Below are positions 23,729 to 31,344 of a DNA stretch of 64,000 nucleotides, piece after piece (positions within the stretch are counted from its first letter, which is position 1; every line of letters starts with the position of its first letter). A program made the translations under genes and the position numbers. The notes below the pieces were generated by a model, which saw only the letters and a list, made by a program, of their open reading frames with translations, had not been told where the DNA came from and did no database searches. Origin of the DNA: Planctomycetota bacterium (GTDB lineage: Bacteria; Planctomycetota; PLA2; JAEUHO01); NCBI GenBank assembly GCA_029259775.1, contig JAJDEN010000041.1, forward strand, positions 1 to 64,000. The letters are read 5' to 3'.

Positions 23729-23843
23729 AGGGAGCCTCCAAAACGGTCGCCCATGGTCCCACAGCCTTGTCGGGCAGACCAACGGCAAGCGATCGCTCGG
23801 CCACGACCCCGGTCGTTTCGGCCAGGGCGCGTATGCTCCCTGC

Positions 23844-24395
23844 GTGCACACCCGTCAGCCGCCCGCCGGCCACGCCGAGGCCCTCGCGACCTGGCTCGAC
23901 CGCCTCACCGAGGACGTCGGCGAGCATCCGCGCGCGCTGGCGCCCCTGCCCGTCTACGCCACGGGGCGCGACGATGTCGCCGCCGGACGGCTGCTCGGCG
24001 CGGCCCACCTGGTGCTCTGGCGCTCGCTGATCCTCGACGAGGAGGACCGGCTCTTCGCGCTCGATCTGGCTCCGCCCGAGTCCGAAGCTGACGCCTGGGG
24101 CCTGGGCGCGCTGACGCACGGCGCGTTGGTCGAGGCCTTGCGGGCCGCGCTCCCGGCCGCCGTGGAGGCCGGACGCGAGGGTGAGGAGCTGGGCGTCCTC
24201 ACGGTGCCCGTCCCCGCGTTCGATGCGCTCTGGCTGCGGGGGCCCGGCGAGGACGGCCTGATCCCGATCGTCCCGGTCGGCGATCGAGTGGCCGCCCGCG
24301 TGCGCTACGACGAAGCAGGCGTTCTCGAGGTGCTGGGCCCCGAGGCTCGACGGCACCGCGACGACGAGCTGGCGAGCGAGGCGCAGCAGGCCTGA
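23844..24395 (+). CDS. hypothetical protein, 183 aa
   Basis: I chose GTG 23844 since the sequence becomes protein-like there (VHTRQPPAGHAEALATWLDR). It is an acidic alpha/beta protein without signal peptide: WLDRLTEDVGEHPRALAPLP, then a hydrophobic core (LLGAAHLVLWRSLILDEEDR), ending in DDELASEAQQA. No family recognised. A collapsed copy retaining only its first and last segments lies at 49517-49641, so the gene belongs to a family duplicated in this genome. Confidence 0.55.
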   Translation: MHTRQPPAGHAEALATWLDRLTEDVGEHPRALAPLPVYATGRDDVAAGRLLGAAHLVLWRSLILDEEDRLFALDLAPPESEADAWGLGALTHGALVEALRAALPAAVEAGREGEELGVLTVPVPAFDALWLRGPGEDGLIPIVPVGDRVAARVRYDEAGVLEVLGPEARRHRDDELASEAQQA

Positions 24396-24558
24396 CCTCC
24401 GTCCCGTCTCCTGCGACAGCCCGTGCGCGTGGCCTGCATGCACCCCGACACCTGGGATCGCTATCACGTTCAGCACGAGGACCGGATCTGGACGCTGCGA
24501 AGATCGATCAGGAGGGCGGGAGCCCCCCGCGGATGGGGAGCTCAGCCCATCGGCCTGG

Positions 24559-25488
24559 CTACATGTTGAAGTCGATGTGCCAGAGGATCATCGGCAGCAC
24601 GTTCGAGCGGCTGCCACTCGTGCTCGTGGTGGCGAAGACGCGGAACTCCGGCCCCATCGTGACGCGACCGCCCATGATGTCCGTCTCGAGACCCACGCCC
24701 GCGTACACGCCCCAGCTGTTCTGGATGGCGTCCAAGATGCCGAAGTCGAGGTTGTCCTTGCCCCGGTCCCAGCCCGAGACGTGGGCCCAGCCAAGGCCCG
24801 CGCGCAGCACGCCGCGTACGCGCGCCTGCGGCCGCAGCACGTGCTTGATGCCGATGTTCACGGCCACGAACACAGCGTTGTTCGCGTCGTTGATCCCGTT
24901 GAAGTCGTCGGTGAGATCCTGGTAGTGCATGCTCATCTCGGCGTAGGTCGCCGACGAGCACGAGGAGCAGAGCAACTTGCCGCCCTCGACGAAGAACCCG
25001 ACACCGGGGTAGACGCTCACGCCCCCGCCGAAATAGCCCTGGTCACACTTGTAGCGATCGGCACCACACGGGTTGGGCACGCACGGCGTCGGCGCGCACG
25101 GCGGCGGCTCGCAGAAACGGCTGAGGCGACCGCGGCCCGGTTCGGGCTCGATCGCGACGATGTCCTGCGGACGGAGCGGGACTTCCTCGACGTCCTGCGG
25201 ACGGAGCGGGACTTCCTCGACGTCAGGAGCCTGCGGCACGGCGGGCGGAGCCGGAGCAGCCGGCGGCGGAGGGTTGTCGGGGCCGGGAGCCTCGTCGGCC
25301 GCCGGCGCAAGGCGTGCGGCAGGCGCACGGCCGTCGCCCCCGAAGGACGGGCACGGGGCCGGGTAGTCGTCGGACGCGGAGCCGAAGACCCCGCCCGTCC
25401 GCAGCTTCGTCGCACAGCCCGCGAGAGTCAGGGCCCCGAACGTCAGTGCCGCCATCACGGCCACGGTATTGCAGAGTCGCTTGCCCAT
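24559..25488 (-). CDS. beta-rich outer-membrane lipoprotein with Pro-rich spacer
   Basis: It starts at ATG 25488 behind GGGAGG, with lipobox ALTLAGC. A Pro/Ala-rich spacer (about 45-120) contains two identical copies of DVEEVPLRPQ. Then a Cys-rich segment (CEPPPCAPTPCVPNPCG) and a beta-rich domain of about 150 residues ending WHIDFNM. The C-terminal part (YAGVGLETDIMGGRVTMGPEF) is similar to both halves of the protein at 25972. It is probably a small outer-membrane barrel or barrel-like domain on a lipid anchor. Confidence 0.65.
   Translation of the reverse strand: MGKRLCNTVAVMAALTFGALTLAGCATKLRTGGVFGSASDDYPAPCPSFGGDGRAPAARLAPAADEAPGPDNPPPPAAPAPPAVPQAPDVEEVPLRPQDVEEVPLRPQDIVAIEPEPGRGRLSRFCEPPPCAPTPCVPNPCGADRYKCDQGYFGGGVSVYPGVGFFVEGGKLLCSSCSSATYAEMSMHYQDLTDDFNGINDANNAVFVAVNIGIKHVLRPQARVRGVLRAGLGWAHVSGWDRGKDNLDFGILDAIQNSWGVYAGVGLETDIMGGRVTMGPEFRVFATTSTSGSRSNVLPMILWHIDFNM
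25162..25221 (-). repeat. 30-bp tandem duplication inside the lipoprotein gene
   Basis: Two adjacent identical 30-bp units (25162-25191, 25192-25221) encode the DVEEVPLRPQ decapeptide pair in the spacer. Perfect identity suggests a recent in-frame duplication. Confidence 0.85.
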
Positions 25489-25971
25489 CGCTTCCCAGCC
25501 TCCCAGCGCCGGCACGCGCACGCACCCCTTCGCACCTGGGGATTGTACGGAGCCGTTGCTAGGGATGCGACTCCCGACCTCGCCACGACGTACAGGGACC
25601 TTCACACCTCTCGACGTGACGAGTTGGTGACGACAGGAGCCCCCTCACCCGCGAAGGCCCACGCAGCCGCGCTCCGGCCCGCGTGAGGCAGGAACCGGCG
25701 CGCAGCGCGCGCGCCAGGCGACACGAGCTAGCCTGCATGTCGCATGAAGCGCGCGGCGTGGAGCGTCGGGGCGGCCGTTCGTCGGCCGATGGCGTCACCG
25801 GCCATGGCCGCGTTCGTCGTCAGGGCGTCCTCGCGCCGTCAGCGCGCCCGTAGTCGAAGCCGAAGGAAGGAGGCGGGGCCGAATCCCCCCTCTGACGAGC
25901 TTCGGCAAGGAGTACGGGCGCGAAGACGAGCGAGGACCGCGCGATCAACACAAGTTCATGCAACATGCAGG
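25489..25971. other. intergenic region with inverted repeat
   Basis: No gene is found between the two beta-rich lipoprotein genes. It contains the left arm and interior of the inverted repeat at 25728-25975. Open frames here have no start signal or protein-like composition. Confidence 0.5.
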
Positions 25972-25975
25972 CTAG
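25728..25975. repeat. 21-bp inverted repeats flanking 206 bp
   Basis: 25728-25748 (CTAGCCTGCATGTCGCATGAA would exceed the print limit, so: starts CTAGCCTGCATGT, ends GCATGAA) is the reverse complement of 25955-25975 with one mismatch in 21. The right arm covers the TAG stop of the gene ending at 25972. The interior shows no coding frame with a start signal. It could be a MITE-like insertion or an inverted duplication of the gene end. Confidence 0.6.
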
Positions 25976-27162
25976 AAGTTGAACAGGACGTGCCAGGCAA
26001 GCTGCGGAACCAGGTGCGGCGACAGCCTGCTCTCGGGCGAGACCAGCAACAGGGAGAGCTCGGGCCCGGTCGTCAGGCCCGGGGCCAGGTCCACCTCGTA
26101 GCCCACGCCCACGTAGCCGCCGACGTGGTCGGTGGCCCGGTCGAGGAAGCTGTTGGCCGCCGTGGCGCGCAGCCAGACCGCGCCGGCGCGCAGGGTCCAG
26201 TGCGCCCGAGCGCACGGCGACGAGCTCACCTTGATGCCGCCCCGGATCTGCGCCCATGTACCGCCGCCGTCAAACCAGAGTGTGTCGCTCGTGTCCTGCC
26301 AGCCCGCCTGCAGCTCGAACGACCACGTACCCGTGGGCGTGCGCGAGAACACCTGCCCTGCCTCGAGGCCCCCGCCGAATCCGGGGCTCGCGATGGCGAC
26401 GCCTCCCGCGTACAGCTCCCCCCGCGGTGCGCGCCGCAGCGGCGTGCCCTCCGAAGCGTCGAGCCACCAGGTCAGGCGGTAGTTGAACTGGGGCACCGAG
26501 CGCACCCGGAACTCGCTGTCCCGCGTCACGGCCATCACGACGATCTCGGGGCCGGCGCTGATCCGGGAGGTCAGATCGGTCTCGAAGCCGACACTGGCGT
26601 AGAGGCCCGCGTAGTTGCCCGGCCGCTGCAGGATGTTGGGCTCGCCGTTCGCCTGCAGCCAAAGCGCGCCGTAGCGCAGCGTGAGGTGCCGCCGCCCGCT
26701 GGGGTTGAACGACGTCTTGGCGCCCGCGCGGATCTGGTACCAGTCCCCGGCCCCGGGGTTGCCGTCGTCGGCGAAGTCCTCGTCATCGAGGAACTGCCAG
26801 GTCCCGCCCACTTCGGCGGACCATGTTGCCGTGGAGCTTCGGCTCAGCACCTTGCCGGCTGCCAAGCCGAGCCCGATGTTGGGCAGCAGCGAGAGGGAGC
26901 CGGTCGCGTAGGTGCTGCGACAAGGCGGCGCGGGCCAGCAGCCGATCGTGCACGGCGTGCAGCACGCGCCGCGGCGCGTGAGCCGGGGCGCACGTGCTGT
27001 CGTCTCCGCCGGCAGCGCCTCCGCCGGCAGCGTCTCCGCCGGAAGGGTCTCCGCGCCTGGCCCCGTGGGCATGCGGGGCGCGAGTCGCGCCCCGCTGCAG
27101 CCTCCAATCAAAGCACCAAGGAGAACCGCGAGGACCAGGGTCCAGCTTGCCCGCCGTGCCAT
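25972..27162 (-). CDS. lipoprotein with duplicated beta-barrel-like domain
   Basis: It starts at ATG 27162 with lipobox GALIGGC. A spacer with tandem LPAET units (ETLPAETLPAEALPAET) precedes two related beta-rich halves: about 85-225 (GKVLSRSSTATWSAEVGGTW, RYGALWLQANGEPNI, SAGPEIVV) and about 250-395 (GQVFSRTPTGTWSFELQAGW, RAGAVWLRATAANSF, TTGPELSL). The C-terminus ends in Phe (HVLFNF) as in outer-membrane barrels. The halves match each other and the C-terminal domain of the 24559 protein, so this family grew by duplication. Confidence 0.65.
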   Translation of the reverse strand: MARRASWTLVLAVLLGALIGGCSGARLAPRMPTGPGAETLPAETLPAEALPAETTARAPRLTRRGACCTPCTIGCWPAPPCRSTYATGSLSLLPNIGLGLAAGKVLSRSSTATWSAEVGGTWQFLDDEDFADDGNPGAGDWYQIRAGAKTSFNPSGRRHLTLRYGALWLQANGEPNILQRPGNYAGLYASVGFETDLTSRISAGPEIVVMAVTRDSEFRVRSVPQFNYRLTWWLDASEGTPLRRAPRGELYAGGVAIASPGFGGGLEAGQVFSRTPTGTWSFELQAGWQDTSDTLWFDGGGTWAQIRGGIKVSSSPCARAHWTLRAGAVWLRATAANSFLDRATDHVGGYVGVGYEVDLAPGLTTGPELSLLLVSPESRLSPHLVPQLAWHVLFNF

Positions 27163-27181
27163 GTCGCGCCCCCGCCGCGCT

Positions 27182-28168
27182 CTACTTGGCACCGGCGGTC
27201 GCCGCCGCGGCTGCCACCTGCTCAGCGATCCACGCGTAGGTCGTGAACATGCCCTCGCGCAGCGGCGCCTCCGGGCGCCAGCCGAGCCGCTCACCGATCA
27301 GGTCGTTGTGGGAGTTGCGCCCTCGCACGCCCAGCGGTCCGTCAATGTGATCCAGCGTGAGGTCCTTGCCGGCGGCCTCCATGGCGAGCCGCGCGAGATC
27401 GTTGATGGTGACCATCTCATCGGAACCGATGTTCACAGGACCCATGAAGTCGGACTCCATCAGACGCCGGACGCCCTCGAGGCACTCGTCGATGTAGAGG
27501 AACGAACGCGTCTGGTCGCCATCACCCCAGATCTCGATCGAGCCGCCGTCGGGCGTCTCCGCGACCTTGCGGCACATGGCAGCAGGCGCCTTCTCGCGCC
27601 CGCCATCCCACGTGCCCTGCGGCCCGAAGATGTTATGGAAGCGCGCGATGTGTACCTCGAGACCGTAGTTGCGCATGTGGGCCAGGTAGAGACGTTCGCT
27701 GAAGAGCTTCTCCCAGCCGTACTCGCTGTCGGGCGCGGCGGGATAGGCCGACGACTCCTCGCAGTCGGGGTTGTCGGCGTCGAGCTGGTTGTGCTCGGGG
27801 TAGATGCATGCGGACGAGGAGTAGAAGTAGCGCTTCACGCCGGCGAGGCGCCCAAGCTCGACCGTGTTCAGGTTGATGAGCGCGGAGTTGTGCATCACGC
27901 AGGCGTCGTGCTCGCCGGTGAAGATGTAGCCCGCGCCGCCCATGTCGGCGGCCAGTTGGTAGACGTCGTCGATGCCATCGACGGCATCCCGCACGACGTT
28001 CGGATCGCGCAAGTCGCCGACGATGAACTCATCGCAGGCCGTATCGGAGAACTCGGGACGCTTCAGATCCACGCCCCGAACCCAGAAGCCCTCTTCCTTG
28101 AGGCGTACAGCCAGATGGCTTCCAATGAAGCCTCCTGCGCCGTTGACCAAAGCTCGCTTCGCGCCCAT
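27182..28168 (-). CDS. GDP-mannose 3,5-epimerase-like SDR
   Basis: An extended short-chain dehydrogenase/epimerase of 328 residues. NAD motif GAGGFIGSH at residues 10-18. The segments SSSACIYPE (Cys121), SEYGWEK (Tyr150 and Lys154), FHNIFGPQGTWDGGREKAPA and TRSFLYIDECLEGV follow the plant GDP-mannose 3,5-epimerase sequence closely, including the extra Cys and Lys acid-base pair that distinguish it from UDP-glucose 4-epimerases. It would convert GDP-mannose to GDP-L-galactose or GDP-L-gulose for the polysaccharide made by the neighbouring cluster. I chose ATG 28168 because GGGGAG lies just upstream; the longer start adds nine residues before the fold. Confidence 0.8.
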   Translation of the reverse strand: MGAKRALVNGAGGFIGSHLAVRLKEEGFWVRGVDLKRPEFSDTACDEFIVGDLRDPNVVRDAVDGIDDVYQLAADMGGAGYIFTGEHDACVMHNSALINLNTVELGRLAGVKRYFYSSSACIYPEHNQLDADNPDCEESSAYPAAPDSEYGWEKLFSERLYLAHMRNYGLEVHIARFHNIFGPQGTWDGGREKAPAAMCRKVAETPDGGSIEIWGDGDQTRSFLYIDECLEGVRRLMESDFMGPVNIGSDEMVTINDLARLAMEAAGKDLTLDHIDGPLGVRGRNSHNDLIGERLGWRPEAPLREGMFTTYAWIAEQVAAAAATAGAK

Positions 28169-28210
28169 GACATCTCCCAACCCCAACATCGTCACGCGCG
28201 GGAAGATAGC

Positions 28211-28753
28211 ATGGTCCTATTGGCCGTCGCGATCATGTGGGGATCCATGCCAACGCCCCCGGGTGGACCACGCCGCATCGCGGGAGGAGGAAGCTTGTTG
28301 CCTGAGACGCACGCCAAGGGCCGTGACCCGATCGCGATGCGGTGGGGCCTCAGCGTGCTTGCGCTGATCGTCTCGGTGTGGTGGGTGGCCACGACCTCTG
28401 GCTTCCCTTCGACCCACGCGGCGGTCGACGGGTTCTTCCGCAACACGATCGGCTTGAGGAGCGAGGACGCAGCGCGCGCCACGAACGTGGTCCGGAAGAG
28501 CTTCCACGTGCCGGCCTATGCCCTGCTGGCCTTCTGCGCCTGGTGCGCGCTGCCTCGCCGACGCCGCAGGCTCGCGCTCGTCCTCCCGATCGTGCTTGTG
28601 GTCGCCATCGTCGACGAGAGCGTGCAGGCCGCCCAGCCCGCGCGTCACGGGAGCTGGGTCGATGTCATCCTGGACCTGTTCGGCACGGGGCTGGGCCTAC
28701 TTCTCGCCCGCCGGTTCGCCCCACACGCTGCCGAGGTCGCGTCACGCGACTGA
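28211..28753 (+). CDS. VanZ-family membrane protein
   Basis: The C-terminal segment VVAIVDESVQAAQPARHGSW followed by VDVILDLFGTGLGLLLA is the VanZ signature: a conserved E-x-x-Q and D-x-x-x-N/D-x-x-G. About four membrane helices are seen. The start is uncertain: ATG 28211 (used here), TTG 28295 behind a strong GGAGGAGG, or ATG 28337. VanZ-like proteins are linked to glycopeptide tolerance and envelope or EPS clusters; the exact role is unknown. It diverges from the epimerase gene. Confidence 0.7.
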   Translation: MVLLAVAIMWGSMPTPPGGPRRIAGGGSLLPETHAKGRDPIAMRWGLSVLALIVSVWWVATTSGFPSTHAAVDGFFRNTIGLRSEDAARATNVVRKSFHVPAYALLAFCAWCALPRRRRRLALVLPIVLVVAIVDESVQAAQPARHGSWVDVILDLFGTGLGLLLARRFAPHAAEVASRD

Positions 28754-28866
28754 GGCTGCCTCCCCAGGATGGTCGTTCGGGAGCGCGGCTGCGGTAAGAT
28801 CCGAATCAAGCGGACGCGCATGCGCCGCCTGCGTGGCAATCGACGTGAGCTAGGAGTCAGAATCTC

Positions 28867-29604
28867 GTGATCGCTGCGATTCGCCGTGGCCTGCTGCAGC
28901 TCCTGGCAGGACCGTTTCGCGCATCGGCGAAGATCAACCGCGACGTGATGCTTGGCTTCATGCGCGGGGAGCGCGGCACTGTACTCGAACTGGGACCGGG
29001 TGGTGCCCCCTTGCTGCGCGACCTCGAAGGCCTCGACACCAGCAAGAAGATCGTGCTCGAGTTCGAGGGCGCGCTCGACGCCTCGCGCAACCTTGGCTAC
29101 CGATGCCTGGCGCAGGACATGGGCAAGGAGGTCTGGGACCTGCCTGATGACTCCGTGGATCTCGTCGTCAGTTCCCAGGTGTTGGAGCACATCCCCCACA
29201 CGGACCACGTGATGCGCGAAACGCTCAGGGTCTTGCGCCCGGGCGGCCGCGTGCTCGTGTCCGTGCCGAATCCCGGCGCCCTGGCCTACATCGTGATGAT
29301 GCTCCTGACGATCAACCCGCCCATGAGCATGGTCTCCGACGAGTACTACGGCCTCGGCAACCCGTTCTCGAGCCGCCGCTTCCAGCGCTCGGCTGAGTTT
29401 GGCACCGAAGGCCACGGCCACCTGCGCTTGTTCACGATCCGCGGCATGAACGACCTGCTCAAGGTGCACGGATTCAAGGCGCTGCGATCCCACGGAGGGA
29501 CGTGGGCCCTACCGCTGGTGGGCCGCTTTCTCGGACGTGTGCTGCCTTGGTATGGGCTGCTTACGATCGTGCTCGCGGAGAAGCCGCAGAGACCAAGTGC
29601 GTAG
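28867..29604 (+). CDS. class I SAM-dependent methyltransferase
   Basis: GTG start at 28867 behind TAGGAG. The 245-residue product has the glycine motif VLELGPGGAP (about 39-48), an acidic end of strand 2 (KKIVLEFEGALD), DDSVDLVVSSQVLEHIP (motif 2) and LRVLRPGGRVLVSVP (motif 3). The C-terminal insert (VSDEYYGLGNPFSSRRFQRS) would form the substrate lid. It probably methylates a sugar or lipid-linked glycan in the cluster; substrate unknown. Confidence 0.75.
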   Translation: MIAAIRRGLLQLLAGPFRASAKINRDVMLGFMRGERGTVLELGPGGAPLLRDLEGLDTSKKIVLEFEGALDASRNLGYRCLAQDMGKEVWDLPDDSVDLVVSSQVLEHIPHTDHVMRETLRVLRPGGRVLVSVPNPGALAYIVMMLLTINPPMSMVSDEYYGLGNPFSSRRFQRSAEFGTEGHGHLRLFTIRGMNDLLKVHGFKALRSHGGTWALPLVGRFLGRVLPWYGLLTIVLAEKPQRPSA

Positions 29605-29638
29605 TCGGATACGATACGTTCGGACTGGGAGGCTCGAC

Positions 29639-30277
29639 ATGGCCCGGGGCGCCCTAAGGAAGTTGCTTTCGCTGTTCAAAAAGCCGGTCGATGCCCGCAC
29701 CTATTGGGATGCCAGGTACGCAGGCGGCGGCACATCAGGTGCGGGCAGTCACGGGGACTTGGCCCACTTCAAGGCCGACGTCATCAGCGAGGCGCTGCGC
29801 AAGCATGACTGCGCATCGGTGATCGAGTTCGGGTGCGGCGACGGCGAGAACCTGGGGCTCTACGAAACCAAGCAGTACACGGGCCTCGACGTGAGCCGTG
29901 TCGCGGTAGAGCAGTGTCGTGCGATCTACGAAGGAGACGCGACGCGAAGATTCTCGCACTACGAGCCTGGCGCACCGAGCCCGGGAGAGTCGCGACGGGC
30001 AGACGCTGTCCTCTCGCTGGACGTTCTCTACCACGTCATCGACGATTCCATTTACAGAGCATCCCTCGCGGACATCTTCGACGCTGCCACCAAGCTGGTG
30101 ATCCTGTACACGAGCTTGGATGCGTGGAAGTCAGAGCCATACGCCAAGGGATCACACGTGCGACACCGTGACACGCTGTCGGACCTTGGCAACTACCCTT
30201 GGCAAGTAGCCAAAGTGATCCCGAACCGGTACCCCGAACAATCAAGCGCAAGCTTCGTCCTCCTCACGCCGAACTGA
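29639..30277 (+). CDS. SAM-dependent methyltransferase
   Basis: ATG 29639 was chosen with GGGAGG upstream. The 212-residue product starts with a basic segment and RTYWDARYAGGGTSGAGSHG, typical of small sugar methyltransferases. It contains VIEFGCGDGENLGLY (SAM-binding loop), YTGLDVSRVAVEQCR and ADAVLSLDVLYHVIDD. It follows the other methyltransferase by 34 bp, so the two form an operon within the polysaccharide region, opposite in direction to most other genes. Confidence 0.75.
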   Translation: MARGALRKLLSLFKKPVDARTYWDARYAGGGTSGAGSHGDLAHFKADVISEALRKHDCASVIEFGCGDGENLGLYETKQYTGLDVSRVAVEQCRAIYEGDATRRFSHYEPGAPSPGESRRADAVLSLDVLYHVIDDSIYRASLADIFDAATKLVILYTSLDAWKSEPYAKGSHVRHRDTLSDLGNYPWQVAKVIPNRYPEQSSASFVLLTPN

Positions 30278-30296
30278 AAGCCGGATTCGATAGAGA

Positions 30297-30430
30297 ATGC
30301 GAATTCTCTGCATCGACAAGATCGAGACCAATGCGGGGTGGGGCCCGGGTGTTTCCTGGACAACGCATTGCGCCAGGCCGGCTTCGTTCAGCGCGACCTG
30401 CCCACTCAAATGCTCCCGGCCCATGGCTAA
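30297..30430 (+). pseudogene. frameshifted N-terminal fragment of a glycosyltransferase
   Basis: The ATG at 30297 opens MRILCIDKIETNAGWGPG, the beginning of a glycosyltransferase-like protein. Shifting frame by one base near 30351 continues as CFLDNALRQAGFVQRDL and then stops at 30428-30430. Both parts read as one protein start only with the shift. The rest of the gene is missing. It probably marks a past gene exchange in the cluster. Confidence 0.4.
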
Positions 30431-30479
30431 CGATTCATGACCATGCAAGTGGTCCCCTTGCTAGTGCCTGAGCAGATGG

Positions 30480-31328
30480 CTAGGGCACGGCCGCAGCTCT
30501 ATTCAGTGCGACACAGAACACAGTCATGGGCGGGGGCCACGGCGCCGATCGGCGGGCAAGGCGAGACGCCACGCGGCGAGCGAGTGACGGTCGGGTCCAT
30601 GGCAGAACGCCACGACCGATCTGGCTAGCCGTGAGCGTGGAGAACATGTCGGAGGCCAAACCTTGCCGCAGCGGAGCGGCGACCGCGCCCTCAACGTCGT
30701 CAAATCGCGACTTTAGCGCGCTCAGCAGCCTATCGCCGGCTTCTAGGCTGATTTCGCGTTTCCCGTCCAATGACAAGTCGAAGGTGACGACCAGACGACC
30801 GCCTGGCCGGAGAACCCGGTGGAACTCCGCGATAATCGACTCGTACTCGCTCGTGTGCTCTAGCACCGAGATGCAGTAGACGGCATCGAACGATCCGTTG
30901 CGAATCGGGAGCGCTCGCATGTCACCACACTCGAATTCGACGCGACGCTCCTCAGAGCTCTTGATGTCCTGATAGATCGCGCGGAGTTGGCTGTCGGAGT
31001 CAATGCATCGGACGGACGCACCGGGGAACCTTGACGTGATGTAGTACGGGAAGAATGTAACTCCCGAGCCCGCGTCCAAGACTGACACGCCCCCCCCCGA
31101 CTTCAGAGCTGGCAGCAGCCGGTCGAGTACGAAGGGATACTCCCACTGCCGGCTCCACTGATGGATGGGATCGCGTACCCAGCGCCTTGCGTACTCGCGC
31201 AAGGCGTCCTCGTTACGGGACAAGAAGCGGTCCGAGTACCTCTCCATGTCAAGGAAGCGGTCCGACGCGAGTACTTGGTGATACGCGCGCGTCGTGGGGA
31301 CGCCAGCCGGCAAGGGGTACGCGGTCAT
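30480..31328 (-). CDS. SAM-dependent methyltransferase
   Basis: The 282-residue product has VSVLDAGSGVTFFPYYI (SAM loop, about 81-97), VRCIDSDSQL, FDAVYCISVLEHTSEYESII and FHRVLRPGGRLVVTFDLSLD. The N-terminal 70 residues contain REYARRWVRDPIHQWSRQWE, as in cluster methyltransferases acting on glycans. The C-terminal 40 residues are basic. It is the last gene of the leftward polysaccharide operon, 16 bp after the flippase gene, and less GC-rich than the distal genes, suggesting acquisition with the flippase. Confidence 0.75.
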   Translation of the reverse strand: MTAYPLPAGVPTTRAYHQVLASDRFLDMERYSDRFLSRNEDALREYARRWVRDPIHQWSRQWEYPFVLDRLLPALKSGGGVSVLDAGSGVTFFPYYITSRFPGASVRCIDSDSQLRAIYQDIKSSEERRVEFECGDMRALPIRNGSFDAVYCISVLEHTSEYESIIAEFHRVLRPGGRLVVTFDLSLDGKREISLEAGDRLLSALKSRFDDVEGAVAAPLRQGLASDMFSTLTASQIGRGVLPWTRPSLARRVASRLARRSAPWPPPMTVFCVALNRAAAVP

Positions 31329-31344
31329 TTTAGCCCTCTGTCCT

